DNA of 64,000 bases from Stenopsyche tienmushanensis. Its lineage: Eukaryota > Arthropoda > Insecta > Trichoptera > Stenopsychidae. The DNA is taken from the NCBI GenBank assembly GCA_008973525.1, contig WACJ01000314.1:310001-374000 (forward strand), read 5' to 3'. The notes beneath the pieces were generated by a model. It made no database searches and was not told the origin of the DNA. It saw only the letters and a list, made by a program, of their open reading frames with translations. The translations under genes were made by a program, and so were the position numbers. Positions 1 to 10,825 of the stretch are shown piece by piece. The first letter of the stretch is position 1; every line of letters begins with the position of its first letter.

Positions 1-945
1 CAGTTGACGTTTCATAGTGATGTGTGTTGGAGATGATTATCCTCACGTTTAAACTAGTTTTTAGTAATTCTGAATGTAAATGTAACGCCATATTTCTAAT
101 CATTAATTTTTATATGTTTCAGAGACAACCCCGGGGAACGAATCCTCTATTCGTTTTAGGTTAAGAAGCTGTTGTTGTCGTCGCTTTTGTTTGATCTTTA
201 TAAGCTTCACGTAAGTGTGTCGTAATTGTTATGAAGCAAGTCATTGATGTTGTTGAATTGTATGAATAAGGTCGTCGGAGAACCATGGTTCGTGAAGTAT
301 TTATTGTGAGCCGCAATGCTTTGAACCAGGCGCTGGCGAGCTGGTGATGCCGTCAGGCTGGTAGCATGTGGCGTAATGGTATTTGAATAGAAGCAACAAT
401 AGACGCTGGCGACGGGAAATCCGCTGCGATAATTGTTATGGGTCTTTCAGATCAGGGCGGATCGAACCACCTCGGTGGATTTGATCGCTGCCTTCCCTAT
501 CCTATCGAGAGGCACCGTCGTGACCGGTGAAGTAGGGTTGGCAGCCGAAACTTTCAGTTTCGCGCAGTAATGTGATACTTCACGTACCAAGGGGTATCTC
601 GACGAAGTTAACTAAATAAAGTTAAATTAGATTGGTTACGACACAGGATGGCGACGACAATGACAAGCTGCTTGGGGGATGTTTAGTTTTGTTATTATTG
701 TTTGAATATGTACAAATTGGTTAATACTTGTGATTTAATTGTTTATGTTTAATTGTTACTAGTAATTAAGAGTATAGAATAGAATCGTTCAACCAAAAGG
801 ATAATATCTTGTTAAGAAATCTCTTTGGCGTTGCTTTATATTTGAATGCTCTATGTAAACTGTAAGACTGAAAAATAAATATGCGAACGATTGTGAGACA
901 CGTGGTGTTTGACTCGGGACGAGTCAACCCTTAAGTCAAGGGGAG
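1..945 (+). mobile_element. 3' part of the internal region of a non-autonomous LTR retrotransposon (first copy, cut by window edge)
   Basis: This stretch matches 4070-5014 base for base as far as I can read, so it is the right-hand two thirds of the same internal region found complete at 3577-5014. No gag, protease, reverse transcriptase or integrase motif is visible in any frame. It ends in a purine-rich tract (933-945) directly abutting an LTR, which fixes the element's orientation as plus. The 5' LTR of this copy lies outside the window. Confidence 0.8.
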
Positions 946-1461
946 TGTTGCGTGGACCAAAATGTTCTGTCGTCGACAGTTTGGTCGGCCTTAAGCTGGC
1001 CATACTTTTTGCTGTTAAGACCCGCCGCGGACTAACCGTTAGGCGGGCAACCAAAAAGTCTTAACGAAGTTGCAGCCTTGGGAGGCGGTCGACGGACATT
1101 TTGGGCCCGCACGCATCGCCCCGCATGGAGGCCACGTGCCTCGCAATCTTCGAAGTCGTGGTTAAATAATTGAAGACTTTCATTCATTATCCTCATATCC
1201 CGTCAGTGGAGTTTTCCCCTCGTCGCTGCTCGACAGCCTGACACGCGTCGTCGATCCAGCGGATCAAAGAACTCTGCGCCCCCTCGCCTAGTTAGGGGGC
1301 GCGTCCGCCGCTGTTCGGGCTCCGGCGGCCGGCGTTGCGGCCGGCGCTTTGCGCCCGCGGCGCGGCCGTCTGGGCCGTCCGAGATACGCCGCGGCGGTTG
1401 GTAGCCGTGGCGGCAGCGGCGTTGGGGGCTCGCGAAGCGCGGCCCCCCCTCGTATGCAACA
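946..1461 (+). repeat. 3' LTR of the first retroelement copy
   Basis: 516-bp LTR bounded by the inverted ends TGTTGC and GCAACA. It is preceded by a polypurine tract (AAGTCAAGGGGAG) and followed immediately by satellite sequence in mid-unit (CAACCTTTGTGG). It appears identical to the LTR at 5015-5530. The 3' half is strikingly GC-rich against an AT-rich genome. Confidence 0.85.
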
Positions 1462-3049
1462 CAACCTTTGTGGAAACAGCGAAATGCTCATTATATGATG
1501 CGATATGCAGGAAACCAAAAAAGATACCGATGCATAGATCCAGTCAAAAAAGACAGCACGAATTCACGAGATGTCCAAAGCTGTTATTTAAGTACAGCAC
1601 CAAACGACTGTACCACATTCGCCTCAACATAATGGCATAGCTGAAAGGATGAATACAACCTTTGTGGAAACAGCGAAATGCTCATTATATGATGCGATAT
1701 GCAGGAAACCAAAAAAGATACCGATGCATAGATCCAGTCAAAAAAGACAGCACGAATTCACGAGATGTCTTTTAGCAATCAATAATATTGTATTGATAGT
1801 CCTAAAGGCTCAAATGACCTACGATACATATCAAATGCATAACTAGACCGTTAAGAAAGCTAAAACTGTAAGGTCCGACAACGGGAGCAAATACAGAAAC
1901 AGAGAATTCCAAAGCTTTTATTTAAGTACAGCACCAAACGACTGTACCACATTCGCCTCAACATAATGGCATAGCTGAAAGGATGAATACAACCTTTGTG
2001 GAAACAGCGAAATGCTCATTATATGATGCGATATGCAGGAAACCAAAAAAGATACCGATGCATAGATCCAGTCAAAAAAGACATCTCGAACTCACGAGAT
2101 GTCCAAAGCTGTTATTTAAGTACAGCACCAAACGACTGTACCACATTCGCCTCAACATAATGGCATAGCTGAAAGGATGAATACAACCTTTGTGGAAAAA
2201 GCGAAATGCTCATTATAAGATGCGATATGCAGGAAACCAAAAAAGATACCGATGCATAGATCCAGTCAAAAAAGACAGCACGAATTCACGAGATGTCTTT
2301 TAGCAATCAATAATATTGTATTGATAGTCCTAAAGGCTCAAATGACCTACGATACATATCAAATGCATAACTAGACCGTTAAGAAAGCTAAAACTGTAAG
2401 GTCCGACAACGGGAGCAAATACAGAAACAGAGAATTCCAAAGCTTTTATTTAAGTACAGCACCAAACGACTGTACCACATTCGCCTCAACAAAATAGCAT
2501 AGCTGAAAGGATGAATACAACCTTTGTGGAAAAAGCGAAATGCTCATTATATGATGCGATATGCAGGAAACCAAAAAAGATACCGATGCATAGATCCAGG
2601 CAAAAAAGACAGCACGAATTCACGAGATGTCTTTTAGCAATCAATAATATTGTATTGATAGTCCTAAAGGCTCAAATGACCTACGATACATATCAAATGC
2701 ATAACTAGACCGTTAAGAAAGCTAAAACTGTAAGGTCCGACAACGGGAGCAAATACAGAAACAGAGAATTCCAAAGCTTTTATTTAAGTACAGCACCAAA
2801 CGACTGTACCACATTCGCCTAAACATAATGGCATAGCTGAAAGGATGAATACAACCTTTGTGGAAAAAGCGAAATGCTCATTATATGATGCGATATGCAG
2901 GAAACCAAAAAAGATACCGATGCATAGATCCAGTCAAAAAAGACATCACGAACTCACGAGATGTCCAAAGCTGTTATTTAAGTACAGCACCAAACGACTG
3001 TACCACATTCGCCTCAACAAAATAGCATAGCTGAAAGGATGAATACAAC
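1462..3049 (+). repeat. Copia-integrase-derived satellite, left block
   Basis: Same 194-bp (A) and 334-bp (B) units as the main array at 5531-19024. B units begin (at the internal ATG) near 1649, 2177 and 2511, A units near 1983 and 2845. The block starts and stops in mid-unit because LTR elements abut both sides: the left edge reads CAACCTTTG and the right edge GAATACAAC. These are the two halves of the unit sequence GAATACAACCTTTG sharing CAAC. Confidence 0.9.
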
Positions 3050-3576
3050 TGTTGCGTGGACCAAAATGTTCTGTCGTCGACAGTTTGGTCGGCCTTAAGC
3101 TGGCCATACTTTTTGCTGTTAAGACCCGCCGCGGACTAACCGTTAGGCGGGCAACCAAAAAGTCTTAACGAAGTTGCAGCCTTGGGAGGCGGTCGACGGA
3201 CATTTTGGGCCCGCATGCATCGCCCCGCATGGAGGCCACGTGCCTCGCAATCTTCGAAGTCGTGGTTAAATAATTGAAGACTTTCATTCATTATCCTCAT
3301 ATCCCGTCATGGAGCATTCCCCTCGTCGCCGCTCGACAGCCTGACAGCCGTCGTCGATCCAGCGGATCAAAGAACTCTGCGCCCCCTCGCCTAGTTAGAG
3401 GGCGCGTCCGCCGCTGTTCGGGCTCCGGCGGCCGGCGTTGCGGCCGGCGCTTTGCGCCCGCGGCGCGGCCGTCTGGGCCGCCCGAGATACGCCGCGGCGG
3501 TTGGCAGCCGTGGCGGCAGCGGCGTTGGTGCTGTGTTGGGGGCTCGCGAAGCGCGGCGCCCCCGTCGTATGCAACA
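3050..3576 (+). repeat. 5' LTR
   Basis: 527 bp, ends TGTTGC...GCAACA. It is 11 bp longer than the 3' LTR because of an extra GTGCTGTGTTG-type stretch near 3525-3540. A possible TATA-like element, GGTTAAATAATTG, lies near 3265. The 3' third is GC-rich. It is called the 5' LTR because a primer binding site follows and satellite precedes. Confidence 0.85.
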
Positions 3577-3577
3577 A

Positions 3578-3588
3578 TGGTGTCAGAA
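3578..3588 (+). other. Primer binding site, tRNA-Leu type
   Basis: TGGTGTCAGAA starts two bases after the LTR end. This is complementary to the 3' end of many animal tRNA-Leu species (…TTCTGACACCA) as I know them. After a 2-base slip the match continues loosely (GTGG, then ATCCG). Primer tRNA assignment is from knowledge of tRNA sequences, not a search. Confidence 0.65.
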
Positions 3589-5001
3589 AAGTGGAATCCG
3601 GGACGACGACACCATAAGAACGACGATGAAGGGAAACAGAAACATCATGGCGCGAAGAGTGAGGTTAGGATACCACCGGCTTGTGCGGCCATTTTGTAAA
3701 AATCAGCTGTGAGTATGACGCGCGGAACATCGACGCGCCGGCACCGGCGTATTGGTTGGAGACGATGCGGTGCGATTTAGAGGATCGCCAGGAATGCGGT
3801 CCGTCGCCCCATCATCCACGAGGAAGTTGAGGCGTCATGGAGACGCTCACTTCCGACCGACCACGCGGTAGCTGCTGAAGGCGAAGCACCTTCGGAGAGA
3901 TGTCGACATCGGAAGTCGCTCGGGCTTCCAATAGCTCTAGCTGGAGCCACTACAGCTCATCGTCACCGTGATACGTAAAATTGTTTTGATTCAGTTCACA
4001 GTGGAGTTGTTGTGACATTCCATACAGTGTCGTGCATTTGACAGTTCTAGGTTAAGACTTTATGTTTGACAGTTGACGTTTCATAGTGATGTGTGTTGGA
4101 GATGATTATCCTCACGTTTAAACTAGTTTTTAGTAATTCTGAATGTAAATGTAACGCCATATTTCTAATCATTAATTTTTATATGTTTCAGAGACAACCC
4201 CGGGGAACGAATCCTCTATTCGTTTTAGGTTAAGAAGCTGTTGTTGTCGTCGCTTTTGTTTGATCTTTATAAGCTTCACGTAAGTGTGTCGTAATTGTTA
4301 TGAAGCAAGTCATTGATGTTGTTGAATTGTATGAATAAGGTCGTCGGAGAACCATGGTTCGTGAAGTATTTATTGTGAGCCGCAATGCTTTGAACCAGGC
4401 GCTGGCGAGCTGGTGATGCCGTCAGGCTGGTAGCATGTGGCGTAATGGTATTTGAATAGAAGCAACAATAGACGCTGGCGACGGGAAATCCGCTGCGATA
4501 ATTGTTATGGGTCTTTCAGATCAGGGCGGATCGAACCACCTCGGTGGATTTGATCGCTGCCTTCCCTATCCTATCGAGAGGCACCGTCGTGACCGGTGAA
4601 GTAGGGTTGGCAGCCGAAACTTTCAGTTTCGCGCAGTAATGTGATACTTCACGTACCAAGGGGTATCTCGACGAAGTTAACTAAATAAAGTTAAATTAGA
4701 TTGGTTACGACACAGGATGGCGACGACAATGACAAGCTGCTTGGGGGATGTTTAGTTTTGTTATTATTGTTTGAATATGTACAAATTGGTTAATACTTGT
4801 GATTTAATTGTTTATGTTTAATTGTTACTAGTAATTAAGAGTATAGAATAGAATCGTTCAACCAAAAGGATAATATCTTGTTAAGAAATCTCTTTGGCGT
4901 TGCTTTATATTTGAATGCTCTATGTAAACTGTAAGACTGAAAAATAAATATGCGAACGATTGTGAGACACGTGGTGTTTGACTCGGGACGAGTCAACCCT
5001 T

Positions 5002-5014
5002 AAGTCAAGGGGAG
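5002..5014 (+). other. Polypurine tract
   Basis: AAGTCAAGGGGAG lies immediately upstream of the TGTTGC end of the 3' LTR, where the plus-strand primer of LTR elements is expected. The first copy has the same tract at 933-945. Confidence 0.7.
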
Positions 5015-5530
5015 TGTTGCGTGGACCAAAATGTTCTGTCGTCGACAGTTTGGTCGGCCTTAAGCTGGCCATACTTTTTGCTGTTAAGACCCGCCGCGGA
5101 CTAACCGTTAGGCGGGCAACCAAAAAGTCTTAACGAAGTTGCAGCCTTGGGAGGCGGTCGACGGACATTTTGGGCCCGCACGCATCGCCCCGCATGGAGG
5201 CCACGTGCCTCGCAATCTTCGAAGTCGTGGTTAAATAATTGAAGACTTTCATTCATTATCCTCATATCCCGTCAGTGGAGTTTTCCCCTCGTCGCTGCTC
5301 GACAGCCTGACACGCGTCGTCGATCCAGCGGATCAAAGAACTCTGCGCCCCCTCGCCTAGTTAGGGGGCGCGTCCGCCGCTGTTCGGGCTCCGGCGGCCG
5401 GCGTTGCGGCCGGCGCTTTGCGCCCGCGGCGCGGCCGTCTGGGCCGTCCGAGATACGCCGCGGCGGTTGGTAGCCGTGGCGGCAGCGGCGTTGGGGGCTC
5501 GCGAAGCGCGGCCCCCCCTCGTATGCAACA
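5015..5530 (+). repeat. 3' LTR
   Basis: 516 bp, preceded by the polypurine tract and followed by CAACCTTTGTGG, i.e. the interrupted satellite unit. Identical, as far as read, to the LTR at 946-1461, which supports their common origin by the 4069-bp duplication. Confidence 0.85.
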
Positions 5531-8500
5531 CAACCTTTGTGGAAACAGCGAAATGCTCATTATATGATGCGATATGCAGGAAACCAAAAAAGATACCGAT
5601 GCATAGATCCAGTCAAAAAAGACAGCACGAATTCACGAGATGTCCAAAGCTGTTATTTAAGTACAGCACCAAACGACTGTACCACATTCGCCTCAACATA
5701 ATGGCATAGCTGAAAGGATGAATACAACCTTTGTGGAAACAGCGAAATGCTCATTATATGATGCGATATGCAGGAAACCAAAAAAGATACCGATGCATAG
5801 ATCCAGTCAAAAAAGACAGCACGAATTCACGAGATGTCTTTTAGCAATCAATAATATTGTATTGATAGTCCTAAAGGCTCAAATGACCTACGATACATAT
5901 CAAATGCATAACTAGACCGTTAAGAAAGCTAAAACTGTAAGGTCCGACAACGGGAGCAAATACAGAAACAGAGAATTCCAAAGCTTTTATTTAAGTACAG
6001 CACCAAACGACTGTACCACATTCGCCTCAACATAATGGCATAGCTGAAAGGATGAATACAACCTTTGTGGAAACAGCGAAATGCTCATTATATGATGCGA
6101 TATGCAGGAAACCAAAAAAGATACCGATGCATAGATCCAGTCAAAAAAGACATCTCGAACTCACGAGATGTCCAAAGCTGTTATTTAAGTACAGCACCAA
6201 ACGACTGTACCACATTCGCCTCAACATAATGGCATAGCTGAAAGGATGAATACAACCTTTGTGGAAAAAGCGAAATGCTCATTATAAGATGCGATATGCA
6301 GGAAACCAAAAAAGATACCGATGCATAGATCCAGTCAAAAAAGACAGCACGAATTCACGAGATGTCTTTTAGCAATCAATAATATTGTATTGATAGTCCT
6401 AAAGGCTCAAATGACCTACGATACATATCAAATGCATAACTAGACCGTTAAGAAAGCTAAAACTGTAAGGTCCGACAACGGGAGCAAATACAGAAACAGA
6501 GAATTCCAAAGCTTTTATTTAAGTACAGCACCAAACGACTGTACCACATTCGCCTCAACATAATGGCATAGCTGAAAGGATGAATACAACCTTTGTGGAA
6601 AAAGCGAAATGCTCATTATATGATGCGATATGCAGGAAACCAAAAAAGATACCGATGCATAGATCCAGTCAAAAAAGACATCACGAACTCACGAGATGTC
6701 CAAAGCTGTTATTTAAGTACAGCACCAAACGACTGTACCACATTCGCCTCAACATAATGGCATAGCTGAAAGGATGAATACAACCTTTGTGGAAACAGCG
6801 AAATGCTCATTATATGATGCGATATGCAGGAAACCAAAAAAGATACTGATGCATAGATCCAGTCAAAAAAGACAGCACGAATTCACGAGATGTCCAAAGC
6901 TTTTATTTAAGTACAGCACCAAACGACTGTACCACATTCGCCTCAACAAAATGGCATAGCTGAAAGGATGAATACAACCTTTGTGGAAACAGCGAAATGC
7001 TCATTATATGATGCGATATGCAGGAAACCAAAAAAGATACCGATGCATAGATCCAGGCAAAAAAGACAGCACGAATTCACGAGATGTCTTTTAGCAATCA
7101 ATAATATTGTATTGATAGTCCTAAAGGCTCAAATGACCTACGATACATATCAAATGCATAACTAGACCGTTAAGAAAGCTAAAACTGTAAGGTCCGACAA
7201 CGGGAGCAAATACAGAAACAGAGAATTCCAAAGCTTTTATTTAAGTACAGCACCAAACGACTGTACCACATTCGCCTAAACATAATGGCATAGCTGAAAG
7301 GATGAATACAACCTTTGTGGAAAAAGCGAAATGCTCATTATATGATGCGATATGCAGGAAACCAAAAAAGATACCGATGCATAGATCCAGTCAAAAAAGA
7401 CATCACGAACTCACGAGATGTCCAAAGCTGTTATTTAAGTACAGCACCAAACGACTGTACCACATTCGCCTCAACATAATGGCATAGCTGAAAGGATGAA
7501 TACAACCTTTGTGGAAACAGCGAAATGCTCATTATATGATGCGATATGCAGGAAACCAAAAAAGATACCGATGCATAGATCCAGTCAAAAAAGACATCAC
7601 GAACTCACGAGATGTCCAAAGCTGTTATTTAAGTACAGCACCAAACGACTGTACCACATTCGCCTCAACATAATGGCATAGCTGAAAGGATGAATACAAC
7701 CTTTGTGGAAACAGCGAAATGCTCATTATAAGATGCGATATGCAGGAAACCAAAAAAGATACCGATGCATAGATCCAGTCAAAAAAGACATCACGAACTC
7801 ACGAGATGTCCAAAGCTGTTATTTAAGTACAGCACCAAACGACTGTACCACATTCGCCTCAACAAAATAGCATAGCTGAAAGGATGAATACAACCTTTGT
7901 GGAAAAAGCGAAATGCTCATTATATGATGCGATATGCAGGAAACCAAAAAAGATACCGATGCATAGATCCAGTCAAAAAAGACATCACGAATTCACGAGA
8001 TGTCCAAAGCTTTTATTTAAGTACAGCACCAAACGACTGTACCACATTCGCCTCAACAAAATGGCATAGCTGAAAGGATGAATACAACCTTTGTGGAAAC
8101 AGCGAAATGCTCATTATATGATGCGATATGCAGGAAACCAAAAAAGATACCGATGCATAGATCCAGTCAAAAAAGACATCTCGAACTCACGAGATGTCCA
8201 AAGCTGTTATTTAAGTACAGCACCAAACGACTGTACCACATTCGCCTCAACATAATGGCATAGCTGAAAGGATGAATACAACCTTTGTGGAAACAGCGAA
8301 ATGCTCATTATATGATGCGATATGCAGGAAACCAAAAAAGATACTGATGCATAGATCCAGTCAAAAAAGACAGCACGAATTCACGAGATGTCCAAAGCTG
8401 TTATTTAAGTACAGCACCAAACGACTGTACCACATTCGCCTCAACATAATGGCATAGCTGAAAGGATGAATACAACCTTTGTGGAAACAGCGAAATGCTC

Positions 8501-10825
8501 ATTATATGATGCGATATGCAGGAAACCAAAAAAGATACCGATGCATAGATCCAGTCAAAAAAGACAGCACGAATTCACGAGATGTCTTTTAGCAATCAAT
8601 AATATTGTATTGATAGTCCTAAAGGCTCAAATGACCTACGATACATATCAAATGCATAACTAGACCGTTAAGAAAGCTAAAACTGTAAGGTCCGACAACG
8701 GGAGCAAATACAGAAACAGAGAATTCCAAAGCTTTTATTTAAGTACAGCACCAAACGACTGTACCACATTCGCCTCAACATAATGGCATAGCTGAAAGGA
8801 TGAATACAACCTTTGTGGAAACAGCGAAATGCTCATTATATGATGCGATATGCAGGAAACCAAAAAAGATACTGATGCATAGATCCAGTCAAAAAAGACA
8901 GCACGAATTCACGAGATGTCCAAAGCTGTTATTTAAGTACAGCACCAAACGACTGTACCACATTCGCCTCAACATAATGGCATAGCTGAAAGGATGAATA
9001 CAACCTTTGTGGAAACAGCGAAATGCTCATTATATGATGCGATATGCAGGAAACCAAAAAAGATACTGATGCATAGATCCAGTCAAAAAAGACAGCACGA
9101 ATTCACGAGATGTCCAAAGCTTTTATTTAAGTACAGCACCAAACGACTGTACCACATTCGCCTCAACAAAATGGCATAGCTGAAAGGATGAATACAACCT
9201 TTGTGGAAACAGCGAAATGCTCATTATATGATGCGATATGCAGGAAACCAAAAAAGATACCGATGCATAGATCCAGGCAAAAAAGACAGCACGAATTCAC
9301 GAGATGTCTTTTAGCAATCAATAATATTGTATTGATAGTCCTAAAGGCTCAAATGACCTACGATACATATCAAATGCATAACTAGACCGTTAAGAAAGCT
9401 AAAACTGTAAGGTCCGACAACGGGAGCAAATACAGAAACAGAGAATTCCAAAGCTTTTATTTAAGTACAGCACCAAACGACTGTACCACATTCGCCTAAA
9501 CATAATGGCATAGCTGAAAGGATGAATACAACCTTTGTGGAAAAAGCGAAATGCTCATTATATGATGCGATATGCAGGAAACCAAAAAAGATACCGATGC
9601 ATAGATCCAGTCAAAAAAGACATCACGAACTCACGAGATGTCCAAAGCTGTTATTTAAGTACAGCACCAAACGACTGTACCACATTCGCCTAAACATAAT
9701 GGCATAGCTGAAAGGATGAATACAACCTTTGTGGAAACAGCGAAATGCTCATTATATGATGCGATATGCAGGAAACCAAAAAAGATACCGATGCATAGAT
9801 CCAGGCAAAAAAGACAGCACGAATTCACGAGATGTCTTTTAGCAATCAATAATATTGTATTGATAGTCCTAAAGGCTCAAATGACCTACGATACATATCA
9901 AATGCATAACTAGACCGTTAAGAAAGCTAAAACTGTAAGGTCCGACAACGGGAGCAAATACAGAAACAGAGAATTCCAAAGCTTTTATTTAAGTACAGCA
10001 CCAAACGACTGTACCACATTCGCCTAAACATAATGGCATAGCTGAAAGGATGAATACAACCTTTGTGGAAAAAGCGAAATGCTCATTATATGATGCGATA
10101 TGCAGGAAACCAAAAAAGATACCGATGCATAGATCCAGTCAAAAAAGACATCACGAACTCACGAGATGTCCAAAGCTGTTATTTAAGTACAGCACCAAAC
10201 GACTGTACCACATTCGCCTCAACAAAATAGCATAGCTGAAAGGATGAATACAACCTTTGTGGAAAAAGCGAAATGCTCATTATATGATGCGATATGCAGG
10301 AAACCAAAAAAGATACCGATGCATAGATCCAGTCAAAAAAGACATCACGAATTCACGAGATATCCAAAGCTTTTATTTAAGTACAGCACCAAACGACTGT
10401 ACCACATTCGCCTCAACAAAATGGCATAGCTGAAAGGATGAATACAACCTTTGTGGAAACAGCGAAATGCTCATTATATGATGCGATATGCAGGAAACCA
10501 AAAAAGATACCGATGCATAGATCCAGTCAAAAAAGACATCTCGAACTCACGAGATGTCCAAAGCTGTTATTTAAGTACAGCACCAAACGACTGTACCACA
10601 TTCGCCTCAACATAATGGCATAGCTGAAAGGATGAATACAACCTTTGTGGAAACAGCGAAATGCTCATTATATGATGCGATATGCAGGAAACCAAAAAAG
10701 ATACTGATGCATAGATCCAGTCAAAAAAGACAGCACGAATTCACGAGATGTCCAAAGCTGTTATTTAAGTACAGCACCAAACGACTGTACCACATTCGCC
10801 TCAACATAATGGCATAGCTGAAAGG

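Larger units (their letters stand above)
3577..5014 (+). mobile_element. Internal region of the LTR element, no gag/pol seen
   Basis: 1438 bp. The first ~400 bp are moderately GC-rich, the rest AT-rich. I looked for protease, RT and integrase motifs in all frames and found none. A pyrimidine tract followed by CAG (TTTTTATATGTTTCAG, about 4173-4190) could be a splice acceptor. Size and content fit a small non-autonomous derivative. Confidence 0.7.
3050..5530 (+). mobile_element. Complete non-autonomous LTR retrotransposon inserted in the satellite
   Basis: 2481-bp element: 5' LTR 3050-3576, primer binding site 3578-3588, internal region 3577-5014 with no recognisable gag or pol, polypurine tract 5002-5014, 3' LTR 5015-5530. 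It sits inside a satellite unit, flanked by CAAC on each side (left GAATACAAC, right CAACCTTTG), read as a 4-bp target-site duplication (5 bp if the last A of the LTR is shared). The two LTRs differ at roughly a dozen bases plus an 11-bp indel, so the insertion is not brand new. Lacking coding capacity, it must have moved with proteins supplied by another element. Ty3-like or BEL-like affiliation cannot be decided from LTRs alone; a 4-bp duplication mildly favours Ty3-like. Confidence 0.85.
1..6559. repeat. 4069-bp tandem duplication of LTR element plus satellite
   Basis: Positions 1 to about 2490 recur at 4070 to about 6559 with a constant offset of 4069 and no difference that I noticed. The copies part near 2490/6559, where one unit reads CAACAAAATAGC and the other CAACATAATGGC. 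The repeat includes most of the LTR element, its 3' LTR and about 1 kb of satellite. The retroelement therefore inserted once and was copied as a passenger, by unequal exchange or segmental duplication. Confidence 0.85.

Noticed and set aside
1335..1640. 101-codon plus-strand frame spanning LTR and satellite (also at 5404-5709)
   Set aside because: It crosses the insertion junction, reading GC-rich LTR sequence into the satellite frame; an accidental fusion.
946..3576. An LTR element consisting of LTR 946-1461, the satellite as its interior, and LTR 3050-3576
   Set aside because: The polypurine tract lies left of the first LTR and the primer binding site right of the second, so these are a 3' LTR and a 5' LTR of two separate elements. 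The CAAC flanks also pair 3049 with 5531.
3274..3699. 141-codon Arg/Gly-rich frame over the 5' LTR
   Set aside because: GC-rich LTR DNA is open in several frames on both strands; the frame runs across the LTR end and primer site.
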